Of a stretch of 39,234 nt of DNA, positions 8,134-16,802 are shown piece after piece. The stretch lies in contig SLDY01000133.1 in NCBI GenBank assembly GCA_007125005.1, positions 1 to 39,234 of the forward strand, read 5' to 3'. The number at the start of each line of letters is the position of its first letter. The stretch's first letter is position 1. The notes under the pieces were generated by a model. The model was not told the DNA's origin. It saw only the letters and a program-made list of their open reading frames with translations, and ran no database searches. Source of the stretch: Natronohydrobacter sp. (GTDB lineage Bacteria; Pseudomonadota; Alphaproteobacteria; Rhodobacterales; Rhodobacteraceae). Both the position numbers and the translations under genes were made by a program.

Positions 8134-10392
8134 CTACCGCCAGTGATCGGGGCTGCGTTTGTGGGGATACGGGAGATTTGTAGCAACATAGCGAGAGTAT
8201 TGCGTCTGAGAAAGAAATCTGATGTCACGCGCGCCCGTTATGAAATATTGTGCGAAAGCGGCACGCGTCCATTGCGCAGGGCCTGTGTGCCACCAAGCGT
8301 AAGGGACATCGGTGTGATCAAGAGCCTCACAGATATTCTCGAGTGCCTGAGCGCAAAGTTCATGCGCAGGCGTTGCTGCGATGAAATTATTCGCGATGCT
8401 GCCAAAGCCTCGTTCGATGCAGAGCACAGCTTTTGCACCTTCAAGCCAAGTGGTCACTGGCACACGAGGATATTCGTCCAGATCAGTAAAGATCCCTCCC
8501 TCGCGCAGGATCCATGCTGCCCGGAAGAGATCTGCACGCAGCGCTGGGTGATCGAGCGCCACGAAGAGATCAGCTAAATCATGTCCGAAAGACTCAATAA
8601 GCCAGTCTGCTGCGGTGGTTTCATCGAAAATGTGTTGCTTGAAACCCGGATGAAGCCGTGCCCATTGCGCTTTTGCGCGGCCAAGCGCAGGGCCAGGGGC
8701 GCCTTGCCAATAATGCGCGATCTTACGCGGGATCTGCGCACCAACGACAGGCTTGAACTCAAGCGCGCCCTGTGCGCGGGCTCGCAAAATCAGGAAAGCG
8801 GACAGGGCCGGGGATTGAGCAATCCGATCCGGGCCGACTGTTCTGATCGTCTCGGCAACCGGACCGTCTTGTCGAAGCGTCGCCTCATATCCTTTTGATG
8901 CGTGACAGGCATCCTCCAAGACCCGATCGCGCAAATCTGGCTTCGCTGCCTGACCGATCTGCGTCGTCTTCAGCAGGTTAAAACGGTGATTGGCAGCCTT
9001 GGCAGCTGAAAAATCCCCTTGCTGAAAAGCGATACGCGCTTCGGTCAAGGGCACGACCATGCGATTTGGAAAGGCCAGGCCCACAGGCCGCAGGAATGCC
9101 GCAGCCTGTGTCGGATTGACATCGGTCAGTTCGATCTCTGCCGCCTGAATAGCGCAACCTGCGCGCTGAACTTCATCGAGCGCAAGATTCATTGCCAAAG
9201 TAAGCACGTGCCGGGCGGCTTTGATCCGCCCAGCCTGTGCGAATGCCTCAGCACGCAGAAGGTGCATCCGCAAAGTTTCGGCTTGGTTTGGGTGGTCACG
9301 CCGCGCGGCCGCAAGCGTTCGCAACGCAGCTGCGCTCAAGCCGTGCCGCAAACTTGCACGCGCCAGGATCAGGTTGTGCTCGGCAGTCGCACTCGCTTGG
9401 GCAATTTTGAAATTCAGGCTCGTCCAATCCTCTACGGTCTCAAGCAGATTGAGTGTCAGATGGAACAGTCCGCTGTGCCTTGCATGCAGGCGTGCCGCTT
9501 TGCGCGCGTGGTCCAGAAGCCTCTGTGGTTCGGTCTGCAAGAGATGGCCCGTGCGCAGCCATTGCATATGGTCGATGGCACTCCAATCCCATGGCCGCGC
9601 CATATCAAGGCGCCTCTCGAGATAGGACAAAGCGCTTTTTCCATCACCGCGTTCAATCGCTAAACGCGTCCGCGCGCGTGCGAGTGCGGTCGTATTGATC
9701 CGGGCACAAGCCGCCCAGCGCGCTAGTGCCTCCGGCGCCAACTCGAAATCGTTCTCTGAAATCGCGATTTCATAGGCTTGAGCCAGAGCCTGAGCAGGTC
9801 GTGCCTGTGGCCTTGCCAGCCAGTCCGCGACAGCTCTCGCACCATCGCGCAGATATCCAAGGCGCAATGTCAGGATCGCAACTTCTGCTGTCTGCTCTTG
9901 CGCTGCAAGCCAATCAATATCGTCCTGAGCTGCATTGAAATCCCCACGTCCGAGGGCCAGCTCGGCACGACGATGAATATCCTTTGCTGCGGTTGCGGAC
10001 TCTGGATCAATATCTTGCAGCGCGGCTTCCGCAAGGTCTGGGCGTTTCGCGCGCAGATAAGCATTGGCCAGAACTTCCCGACGTCTGTTCTGGCGCAATA
10101 CGCAATGGCGCAGATGATCTAGCGCTTCATCCTGTGATGACGTTGGCCCAAGCTGCAAAGCCAATAGAGCGATGTCGATTGAGTCTGGCCAACGTCGTCG
10201 CGCCTGCCTGGCGAGCACCTCGCCAGAAAATCCGCGCGCCGAAAGTGCGCCCATTGCCTTTAGGAGATGGCCATAGGGCGCGCCAGCTTCCAGATCCGCA
10301 AGCGCCGCTGTTTCATGTGCTTCGTGGCTGCCCTGTGGTGCATTCCAGAGGCTTTGCGTAAGCGCTTCGCCATCGAATGCCCACTGTCTCAT
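8134..10392 (-). CDS. TPR protein with C-terminal GT32 glycosyltransferase domain
   Basis: A 752-residue two-part protein. Residues 1 to about 540 are Ala/Leu/Arg-rich helical repeats of TPR type (for example GRGDFNAAQDDIDWLAAQ and QAGRIKAARHVLTLAMN). From about residue 554 comes a glycosyltransferase family 32 domain (Gly_transf_sug, OCH1-like). It opens with IPRKIAHYWQG and contains ALRADLFRAAWILREGGI and the DxD metal/nucleotide-sugar motif as DLD at about residues 637-639. The domain ends with WWHTGPAQWTRAAF. There is no signal peptide, so it is cytoplasmic. The gene is last in a minus-strand run with the sulfotransferase (14 bases upstream), an unknown protein and a GT2 enzyme. Donor and acceptor are unknown; the TPR part may dock the enzyme on a partner. 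Confidence 0.85.
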   Translation of the reverse strand: MRQWAFDGEALTQSLWNAPQGSHEAHETAALADLEAGAPYGHLLKAMGALSARGFSGEVLARQARRRWPDSIDIALLALQLGPTSSQDEALDHLRHCVLRQNRRREVLANAYLRAKRPDLAEAALQDIDPESATAAKDIHRRAELALGRGDFNAAQDDIDWLAAQEQTAEVAILTLRLGYLRDGARAVADWLARPQARPAQALAQAYEIAISENDFELAPEALARWAACARINTTALARARTRLAIERGDGKSALSYLERRLDMARPWDWSAIDHMQWLRTGHLLQTEPQRLLDHARKAARLHARHSGLFHLTLNLLETVEDWTSLNFKIAQASATAEHNLILARASLRHGLSAAALRTLAAARRDHPNQAETLRMHLLRAEAFAQAGRIKAARHVLTLAMNLALDEVQRAGCAIQAAEIELTDVNPTQAAAFLRPVGLAFPNRMVVPLTEARIAFQQGDFSAAKAANHRFNLLKTTQIGQAAKPDLRDRVLEDACHASKGYEATLRQDGPVAETIRTVGPDRIAQSPALSAFLILRARAQGALEFKPVVGAQIPRKIAHYWQGAPGPALGRAKAQWARLHPGFKQHIFDETTAADWLIESFGHDLADLFVALDHPALRADLFRAAWILREGGIFTDLDEYPRVPVTTWLEGAKAVLCIERGFGSIANNFIAATPAHELCAQALENICEALDHTDVPYAWWHTGPAQWTRAAFAQYFITGARDIRFLSQTQYSRYVATNLPYPHKRSPDHWR

Positions 10393-10406
10393 TGCCCGAC
10401 CGATAC

Positions 10407-11204
10407 CTAATCTGCGATATCAAGAAAACCTTTGTATTCGGTGAACCTGAAGTCAAAATGACGCTCCGCTGCTTCGCGCTTTTGCCACAGCAGGCCATGT
10501 AGGAAATACAACACTTCAGTTTTCACCGGATAGGGAACACTGGCCCAGACGCGTTTGTTCATACGCTTGTCGAATTCTGCACGCGCATCCTCGGGCATTG
10601 ATCCGATATCAAACCCACAATGAGAATAGACTCGCGCCATTACCTCAGCCGGGCTGGAGAGGATATCCTCATAATTCAAAACCAGAATATCGTCGTAATA
10701 TTTGGCCCAGCGCAAGTAATTAGCCATATACGAACTCATCTCGACAATCTTCGCGTGCTTAATGAGATTGATCAGGTCGTCGTTAAATTCAATCTGGGCC
10801 TCTTTCTCGCGGTCTTTACCCATGCGCCACAGCGTATGCATGCGCAGTGCCGAAATAGCGCGCACAACTGGGTCACGTAAGACATAAATAACGCGGGCGG
10901 TTGGGTTTATTTCCTTGCACTCCTTGACCTGTGCCTCGGACATCATTGAATATTCCGGCGTGAAGTCGAGTGAAAGTAACTCTGGATCAGGTGGCGTGAG
11001 CAGATTGCGATACCAATCCACACCGCGTTTACGGTTCCAGTCCCAGAAATGTGCTTCCTTATTGGTCGAGGTGATTGGCTTGGAGTTTGGGAACGAATAG
11101 GCTTTCGGATGGGCGTTTATCACATGGTGCAACCAACTGGTCGAAGCCTTCTGCGCGCCGATGCATAGGATATCAGCGCAGTTTTGGCGTGGTTCAACGC
11201 TCAT
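10407..11204 (-). CDS. PAPS-dependent sulfotransferase
   Basis: Cytoplasmic enzyme expected to transfer sulfate from PAPS to a glycan or other hydroxyl or amino acceptor. The 5'-phosphosulfate loop is visible near residue 16 (IGAQKASTSWLHHVIN, matching the K-x-G/S-T-S/T-W-L pattern). The 3'-phosphate site is RVIYVLRDPVVRAISALRMH, with the conserved Arg and Ser about 8 residues apart. A second family feature, LVLNYEDILSSPAEVMARV, follows. At 265 residues it resembles the N-sulfotransferase domain of heparan-type enzymes. Its ATG overlaps the TGA of the upstream unknown gene by 4 bases, so the two are translationally coupled. Flanking glycosyltransferases suggest the target is a polysaccharide or glycosylated product of this locus. 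Confidence 0.87.
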   Translation of the reverse strand: MSVEPRQNCADILCIGAQKASTSWLHHVINAHPKAYSFPNSKPITSTNKEAHFWDWNRKRGVDWYRNLLTPPDPELLSLDFTPEYSMMSEAQVKECKEINPTARVIYVLRDPVVRAISALRMHTLWRMGKDREKEAQIEFNDDLINLIKHAKIVEMSSYMANYLRWAKYYDDILVLNYEDILSSPAEVMARVYSHCGFDIGSMPEDARAEFDKRMNKRVWASVPYPVKTEVLYFLHGLLWQKREAAERHFDFRFTEYKGFLDIAD

Positions 11205-11977
11205 TCCGTTTCTCCTGTCTCAATCCCCGCTGTGGTCGCGCGGAGTTCTGAAAGCGCTGCCGGTAGCGGCCACTTTTCTTCATATTGCCGCAGATGAAAA
11301 AGCAGGGCGTCCTGATTTCCCGCTGCTTTGGCCGCCTCTATCGCTAAACTGCGCCGGTACTGATTGTCACCAAGATTTATTGCCGCTTCGTAAGACGACA
11401 AAGCCTCGGGGAACCTTTCTGCCCTAGCCTGCAGATCTCCGATCATCCGTAGGGAATATCCTGCATTCTGCCACCTGTCATCACGCTTTACCTGCGCTCT
11501 TTGCAAGAGATATGGCAGAAACATGTCAATAAAGAAAGCGGAACGTGTAACCTGATTGTAATTCAGCAATAGGCGCAGAACCCGCGAAATTTCACGAAGC
11601 TCGACTTGACCGCCGTTCGCTACAGTGTTTTTCACGCGTGAGATTTCAAGGTCCGCGACGAGCCAGGTGCGCAGGAATTCAAGGTAATGGAAGACTTCAA
11701 TTCGCGGCTCGGGGTAACTGCTTAGCTTTTCAAGCGAAAACGCTGTTCCCAGCCAAGGCTGCTCCTCTAGCCTCTGCGCGGCTTTGCGCATTCGATCCGG
11801 GTTCTTTCGTGCGACATCGGAGTATCCTTTGACATCCGTGCCGTCTCCATCTGAAACCACCGTCGCGATGCATTCATAGTGATAGCGGCGTTCTCTTTCT
11901 GTCTCGACACGGTGAAATACATCAATTCCGTACTCGCCACGGATTGCGATTTCCTGTATTTCACCTGATCCCAGCAC
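11201..11977 (-). CDS. Unknown protein with C-terminal TPR-like helices
   Basis: I do not recognise this 258-residue protein. The N-terminal 60 residues look alpha/beta (EYGIDVFHRVETERERRYHYECIATVV shortened here to its key part YHYECIATVV), with many charges. The middle is helical. The C-terminal part has a TPR-like pair (GDLQARAERFPEALSSYEAAI, then SLAIEAAKAAGNQDALLFHL). No signal peptide or membrane helix is present. It starts at GTG 11977 with AAGGA 8 bases upstream; no ATG is available in frame. It overlaps the sulfotransferase start by 4 bases, and GT2 ends 56 bases upstream. The tight coupling suggests a partner or acceptor-binding subunit of the sulfotransferase, but that is inference only. 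Confidence 0.75.
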   Translation of the reverse strand: MLGSGEIQEIAIRGEYGIDVFHRVETERERRYHYECIATVVSDGDGTDVKGYSDVARKNPDRMRKAAQRLEEQPWLGTAFSLEKLSSYPEPRIEVFHYLEFLRTWLVADLEISRVKNTVANGGQVELREISRVLRLLLNYNQVTRSAFFIDMFLPYLLQRAQVKRDDRWQNAGYSLRMIGDLQARAERFPEALSSYEAAINLGDNQYRRSLAIEAAKAAGNQDALLFHLRQYEEKWPLPAALSELRATTAGIETGETE

Positions 11978-12033
11978 GCTCTCGATCCTTCATGCATTCG
12001 ATCCACCTGAACGTAGGTTGTCGCGTGGTCCTG

Positions 12034-13635
12034 TTACATCGGCTCCAGCACCAGGTTGGTGCAGATGAATTGGAAATTGTCGGCATTACGGGGGAAGATG
12101 ATCAGCACTCTGGGCTGAATAGCGGCCTGAAGCCAATCAGCTTCGATGCCGCGCGTAATCAGACAGCCCGTTTCTGCATCGCAATGATGGACTTCAAAAG
12201 CCTCCATGTGGTGTCCATCACCGCCCTCGTTATGGTTTTTGCGGCGCATGATTGCAGTTTCAAAAAGATAGCTGTTACGAGTTTCAACGCTAAAGCGGCA
12301 ACGAAGCCCTCTGTGAAGTGGTGCCAATCCAGCGACATTGATCTCAAGCGCTGCCCAATCCTGCGTTTGGGGCATTTGCAGCACCAATTTTTCATGCGCG
12401 CGGGAGGCGTGCATCATTAACCCGTATTGCTCGGCCTTGCAGGAAAGTTGCAACCGCTCTGCAAAACTCTGGCCCGGCACGACATAATGTGCTTGCCCTT
12501 CCTCGGGGATCACGGACCAGATGTCAAAAACTGACGCATCCGGAGCGGGGCGCTCAAATGGCAGCCTTTGTGGCGTTGTTTGCTTAGGTTCAAGGGGTGT
12601 TTCAGCGGGCGCGGCTACAATCACTGGCTGCGCCAAGTCGTCTTTCAAAGCCTCAAGGCGGCGCTGAAGCTCTGCCTTGTCTTCGGCTATCTGCGCCCTC
12701 AGGCTCTTCATCTCGCCATCGACCTTGTTCCAGATCGCGCTCGTCTCGTAATTAACTTCAGACATGAGGTCTGTCGCGATACTGCGGACGATCGCCGCCT
12801 CCTTGGAGCTTTCGGCATAGCTGATGGTCGGGCGCGCGAGATCCGCATAGAGGCGCCAGTCATATGATGGATTGTCGAGCGTGTTGAGCAATACGTTGCG
12901 TGTGTTGTCGGTTGCACGCTGTACCCGGCGATGATGGTAAGCGAGCTTGCTATCCAGAATAGCCACCCGCCAGCGCACCAGAAAACGGTTCATGAAGGCT
13001 CGGTCCTCCATGACATCGAACTCTTCCGGGAAGCCCCCGACCTCGAGCACTGCCTCGCGGCGCATCATCCATTGTACAGGATAGATATCCTGCCGGTAAC
13101 AGGCATAGGCGAGCGGGTTGAGGAAAAACTCACCGCGAAAAAAAGCCGGCGGCAACTTGTCCTGCCCGATCACCCGCAATTCGCTCTTGCCATCAGTCTC
13201 GATGATTTCTTCCTTCAGAGCTGTGACCCGTGCCCCGGCGCCGCCGAGATCGGGTACGCTCCGCGATGTCTCGCCAATAAACTCGACGAGTGCCGACATG
13301 AACTCAGGTTCCCAAGTGTCATCATCGTCAAGACAGGTGACGAAATCGGTTTTCAAAGCCTCGACGCCACGGTTGAACGCTGCCGAGCGTCCTTGCCCCG
13401 GATTGAGGTCGAGTAACGTAAACCGGTTCTTCGGTAATGCCGCGATGTCTGAAGCGATGGTTTCCTTCAGGGCCATAACATCGCCGCCGTCATTCACCAG
13501 CATGATCTGCCAGTTTGGATGGGTCTGCGCTGCTACCGATGCCAGCGCGCGTTTTACGAAGAAGGGCCTGTCCTTGGTGCGAATAACTACACCAACAGAG
13601 TTCTGGGTGGTCGCGGACGCGTGACTAATCTTCAT
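12034..13635 (-). CDS. GT2-family glycosyltransferase with coiled coil and C-terminal beta domain
   Basis: A 533-residue protein in three parts. Residues 1 to about 250 are a GT-A fold family 2 transferase: VGVVIRTKDRPFFVKRALAS, the nucleotide-sugar DxD region as CLDDDDTWEPEF, and the acceptor/base motif near GGFPEEFDVMEDRAFMNRF. A short coiled coil follows (LRAQIAEDKAELQRRLEALK) with a proline-rich linker. The C-terminal 170 residues (from DIWSVIPEEGQAHYVVPGQS) look beta-rich and may bind carbohydrate; I cannot name that fold. AGAAGG precedes the ATG. It is first of a four-gene minus-strand run, with a TTGACA-type promoter candidate upstream. It probably extends the glycan that the later genes modify. 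Confidence 0.87.
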   Translation of the reverse strand: MKISHASATTQNSVGVVIRTKDRPFFVKRALASVAAQTHPNWQIMLVNDGGDVMALKETIASDIAALPKNRFTLLDLNPGQGRSAAFNRGVEALKTDFVTCLDDDDTWEPEFMSALVEFIGETSRSVPDLGGAGARVTALKEEIIETDGKSELRVIGQDKLPPAFFRGEFFLNPLAYACYRQDIYPVQWMMRREAVLEVGGFPEEFDVMEDRAFMNRFLVRWRVAILDSKLAYHHRRVQRATDNTRNVLLNTLDNPSYDWRLYADLARPTISYAESSKEAAIVRSIATDLMSEVNYETSAIWNKVDGEMKSLRAQIAEDKAELQRRLEALKDDLAQPVIVAAPAETPLEPKQTTPQRLPFERPAPDASVFDIWSVIPEEGQAHYVVPGQSFAERLQLSCKAEQYGLMMHASRAHEKLVLQMPQTQDWAALEINVAGLAPLHRGLRCRFSVETRNSYLFETAIMRRKNHNEGGDGHHMEAFEVHHCDAETGCLITRGIEADWLQAAIQPRVLIIFPRNADNFQFICTNLVLEPM

Positions 13636-13701
13636 GCCATACCTTCTCTAAAATCCACCCGAGCGCTCTTGTGTCTGGTTCGTTCTGCAAAGTTTTGTTG
13701 T

Positions 13702-13739
13702 GCTAGAACGATCCCAAAAGCCCTGTCAAGAAATCTTGA
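13702..13739 (-). promoter_or_regulatory. Candidate promoter and operator dyad of the GT2-sulfotransferase run
   Basis: On the minus strand a perfect -35, TTGACA (13729-13724), is followed after 16 bases by TCTAGC (13707-13702), a weak -10. The plus-strand 14-mer TCAAGA-AA-TCTTGA (13726-13739) is a perfect dyad overlapping the -35. It would suit a dimeric repressor. Function is inferred from layout only. Confidence 0.4.
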
Positions 13740-13768
13740 GCGGATTGTCATGTCGATCCGCCCTTCCT

Positions 13769-14686
13769 TCAGCGGTGTGTCAAGCGCACCCCGAGATGCT
13801 GCATTCCGCGTGACTTGGCCAGTTTGATCTGCCGCTGACGCTCCCGGAAGGCAGCGCGCCGCTCCGAGGTGAATTGATCGACGCATTGATGACATTGCAC
13901 GCCTTCTTCATATTCCGGTCGCTCGCGATCTTCGGGCCAGAGCGGTCGGCGGCAAGCGTGGCACATGATGTGAGGGCCGGGCTTAAGCCCGTGCTCGACC
14001 GAAACGCGGTCGTCAAAAACAAAGCAGGCACCTTGCCAGAGGCTTTGATCCTCAGGGATTTCTTCGAGGTATTTCAGAATGCCACCCTTGAGATGATAGA
14101 CATCTTCCATCCCCTGCGAAAGCAAGTAATTTGTCGATTTTTCGCAACGGATACCGCCTGTGCAGAACATGGCGATGCGTTTGTTGTGAAAACGATGGCG
14201 GTTTTCCGCCCACCATTTCGGAAATTCGCCGAAGGATTGCGTGCCGGGATCAATGGCACCCTCAAAGCTGCCAATCGCGACCTCATAGTCGTTTCGCGTG
14301 TCGATCACGGCGACATCGGGCTCGGAAATCAAGGCATTCCAGTCTTGCGGTGCCACATAATGACCCACGCGCGCGCGTGGGTCCACGTCCGGCTGGCCCA
14401 TGGTGACAATCTCGCGCTTGAGCCGCACTTTCATCCGCCCGAAAGGCATCGTCTCTGCCGGGCTTTCCTTCCATTCCAGATCCGCGCAGCCGGGTAATGC
14501 CCGGATATGGGCGAGCATCGCATCAATCCCGAGGCGTGTGCCCGCGATCGTTCCGTTGATGCCTTCCTGCGCCAGAAGCAACGAGCCTCTGATGCCGTTC
14601 GCCTCCGCCAAATCTAGCAATGGCCCGCGCAAGGCAGCGGGGTTGTCAAAACGGGTGAAATGATAAAGTGCACAAACTGTCAGCAT
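13769..14686 (-). CDS. trhO: tRNA uridine(34) hydroxylase TrhO (YceA/UPF0176)
   Basis: Oxygen-dependent enzyme that makes 5-hydroxyuridine at the wobble position of tRNAs that carry cmo5U/mo5U-type modifications. The 305-residue product has the N-terminal ferredoxin-like domain with the signature [16 protein letters not shown] rhodanese domain follows ([22 protein letters not shown]) with active-site loop [12 protein letters not shown], Cys175 and Cys181. The C-terminal part carries paired cysteines that may bind metal ([10 protein letters not shown] and CHQCVDQF). It is a stand-alone gene, divergent from pncA across about 100 bases. The assignment follows strong full-length family resemblance. 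Confidence 0.92.
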   Translation of the reverse strand: MLTVCALYHFTRFDNPAALRGPLLDLAEANGIRGSLLLAQEGINGTIAGTRLGIDAMLAHIRALPGCADLEWKESPAETMPFGRMKVRLKREIVTMGQPDVDPRARVGHYVAPQDWNALISEPDVAVIDTRNDYEVAIGSFEGAIDPGTQSFGEFPKWWAENRHRFHNKRIAMFCTGGIRCEKSTNYLLSQGMEDVYHLKGGILKYLEEIPEDQSLWQGACFVFDDRVSVEHGLKPGPHIMCHACRRPLWPEDRERPEYEEGVQCHQCVDQFTSERRAAFRERQRQIKLAKSRGMQHLGVRLTHR

Positions 14687-14790
14687 GACTGGGCTTTACT
14701 GCGCAGGCCCCTTGCACGCAAGAGAGCAGCATTGACGCGCGCGCGTCTGACCCTTAGCCCTGTCATCAAAGCGTGAGGGAGGGCCAAGCC

Positions 14791-15387
14791 ATGACAAGAG
14801 CGCTGATCGTAATCGATATGCAGATTGATTTCTGCCCAGGCGGTGCGCTCGCGGTTGCTGAAGGCGACGAGATCGTCGTTGGCATTAACGCCCGTATGGC
14901 TGAAAGCGACGCCGTGATCCTGACACAGGATTGGCACCCCGCCGATCATAGCTCTTTCGCGAGCCAGAATCCCGGTTGCAAGCCTATGGAACTCGTCGAG
15001 ATGGCGTATGGCCCGCAAGTTCTGTGGCCAGATCATTGCGTGCAAGGCACGCAGGGCGCGGCCTTTCACCCGGCTCTGAAAGCGGATCGTGCGGATCTCA
15101 TCCTGCGCAAGGGCTATAACCGCGCAATCGATAGCTATTCGGCCTTTTTCGAGAATGATCATCGCACCCCAACCGGGCTAGAGGGTTATCTGCGGATCCG
15201 GGGCCTGACTCAGCTTGATTTCGTGGGGCTGGCCACGGATTTCTGTGTGGCTTGGTCCGCAATTGATGCTGTCAAGCTGGGCTTCGAAGTGCGGGTTCTG
15301 ACCGAGCTTTGCCGCGGGATCGATCTCGACGGATCGATGGCGCGTGCGCGCACAGACATGCAAGCCGCCGGGGTTACATTGGTCTGA
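14791..15387 (+). CDS. pncA: Nicotinamidase
   Basis: Hydrolyses nicotinamide to nicotinate and ammonia in NAD salvage. The catalytic triad is in place: Asp9 (ALIVIDMQIDF), Lys107 (LILRKGYNRAID) and Cys152 (GLATDFCVAW). The metal-binding set D47-W-H49...H53 is in TQDWHPADHSSF. GGHxx-type conserved WPDHCVQGTQGA is present. The 198-residue length is standard. ATG 14791 is chosen because GAGGGAGGG lies about 7 bases upstream. pncB begins only 3 bases after the stop, giving a two-gene salvage operon. Confidence 0.96.
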   Translation: MTRALIVIDMQIDFCPGGALAVAEGDEIVVGINARMAESDAVILTQDWHPADHSSFASQNPGCKPMELVEMAYGPQVLWPDHCVQGTQGAAFHPALKADRADLILRKGYNRAIDSYSAFFENDHRTPTGLEGYLRIRGLTQLDFVGLATDFCVAWSAIDAVKLGFEVRVLTELCRGIDLDGSMARARTDMQAAGVTLV

Positions 15388-15390
15388 GCC

Positions 15391-16680
15391 ATGGATATCG
15401 CCACTCGCGTCTATAACCATCGTTGGAAGCTCGATCCGATTGTCCGCTCGCTGATCGACACGGATTTCTACAAGCTCTTGATGTGCCAGTCGGTCTTTAC
15501 CAACCATTCGCATACGCACGTCACCTTCAGCCTGATCAACCGGGCAACCCACATCCCGCTGGCCGATCTGATCGACGAGGGCGAATTGCGTGATCAGCTC
15601 GATCATATCCGCGCGCTCTCGCTTTCGCGCGGCGAGTCGACCTTCCTGCGAGGCAACATGTTCTATGGCAAGCGCCAGATGTTCCGGCCCGATTTCATGG
15701 AATGGTTCGAAGGGTTCCGCCTGCCACCCTATCATCTGGAGCGCGTGGGCGATCAGTATGAACTGACCTTCGAGGGGCGCTGGTGCGAGGCAATGCTCTG
15801 GGAGATTCCGGCGCTGGCGGTGCTTATGGAGTTGCGCTCGCGCGCTGTGCTCGGGCGGATGAAACGGTTCGAGTTGCAGGTGCTCTATGCGCGCGCGATG
15901 ACAAAGCTCTGGGAGAAGATCAAGCGCCTGCAGGCTATCGAGGAGTTGCGCATCGCGGATTTCGGGACACGCAGAAGGCACTCCTTCCTGTGGCAGGATT
16001 GGTGCGTGCAGGCCATGATCGAGGGGTTGGGCGCGCGTTTTGCCGGGACCTCCAACTGCCTGATCGCGATGCGTCGCGAGGTCGAGGCGATTGGGACTAA
16101 TGCCCATGAATTGCCGATGGTCTATGCAGCTCTGGCGGATAGCGATGAGAGCCTTGCGCAGGCCCCTTATCGGGTGCTGGCCGACTGGCAGTCGGAGCAT
16201 TCGGGCAATCTACGTATCATTCTGCCCGATACTTTCGGATCGCGTACCTTCTTGGAACGCGCGCCTGACTGGTTGTCGGATTGGACCGGCATCCGCGTCG
16301 ATTCGGGAGATCCCGCTGAGGGGGCCGAGTTGGCGATTCAGTGGTGGCAGGCACGCGGGCAGGATCCGCGCGAAAAGCTCGTGATCTTCTCGGATGGGCT
16401 CGATGTGGACAAGATTGCCGAATTGCATCGCCAATTCGCAGGCCGGGTCAAGGTGAGCTTCGGCTGGGGAACGCTTTTGACAAATGATTTCAGAGGCTTC
16501 ACTTCGGATGATGGTCTCGCACCCTTCTCGCTGGTGTGCAAGGCTGTTTCAGCAAATGGGCGGCCGACAGTAAAACTCTCCGACAATCCCAAAAAGGCGA
16601 TGGGCCCAGAGCCAGAGATCGCGCGGTATCGCAAAGTTTTCGGAACAGTGGCACAGACCCCACAAGACGTGATTGTTTAA
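15391..16680 (+). CDS. pncB: Nicotinate phosphoribosyltransferase
   Basis: Joins nicotinate to PRPP to give nicotinate mononucleotide, directly using the product of pncA. Markers are SLIDTDFYKLLMCQSVF at the N-terminus, RIADFGTRRRHS near residue 187, and TNAHELPM with His239, the residue phosphorylated in the ATP-coupled cycle. Further markers are TGIRVDSGDP and FGWGTLLTNDF, which form the PRPP/product pocket. At 429 residues it has the usual length of the Salmonella-type enzyme. The start codon follows the pncA stop by 3 bases, so translation is probably coupled. Confidence 0.96.
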   Translation: MDIATRVYNHRWKLDPIVRSLIDTDFYKLLMCQSVFTNHSHTHVTFSLINRATHIPLADLIDEGELRDQLDHIRALSLSRGESTFLRGNMFYGKRQMFRPDFMEWFEGFRLPPYHLERVGDQYELTFEGRWCEAMLWEIPALAVLMELRSRAVLGRMKRFELQVLYARAMTKLWEKIKRLQAIEELRIADFGTRRRHSFLWQDWCVQAMIEGLGARFAGTSNCLIAMRREVEAIGTNAHELPMVYAALADSDESLAQAPYRVLADWQSEHSGNLRIILPDTFGSRTFLERAPDWLSDWTGIRVDSGDPAEGAELAIQWWQARGQDPREKLVIFSDGLDVDKIAELHRQFAGRVKVSFGWGTLLTNDFRGFTSDDGLAPFSLVCKAVSANGRPTVKLSDNPKKAMGPEPEIARYRKVFGTVAQTPQDVIV

Positions 16681-16802
16681 GTCTGGTTGACCATGTCAGC
16701 AGAATTCGGCGCAAGCGACAGCATGTCACGCCGATTTTTGATGACAGATGGCCGCCTCTGTGATGCAATCAACTTGTTACAATCAGAGAAGGAGGACCCT
16801 GA

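Noticed and set aside
9019-9663. Plus-strand frame of 214 codons opposite the TPR-GT32 gene
   Set aside because: No domain and Cys/Arg/Gln-rich composition; the minus-strand gene is coherent across its full length.
11767-12006. 79-codon frame starting at ATG 12006, in a different frame from the unknown gene at 11201-11977
   Set aside because: I considered it as the true 5' end joined by a frameshift. The GTG at 11977 has a good AAGGA site, and the protein read from it is coherent, so no frameshift is needed.
13874-14497. 207-codon plus-strand frame inside trhO
   Set aside because: trhO is full length with both rhodanese-loop cysteines; the opposite frame is a mirror artefact.
15178-16200. 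340-codon open frame on the minus strand opposite pncA and pncB
   Set aside because: Both sense genes have complete catalytic motifs; the antisense frame has no recognisable domain.
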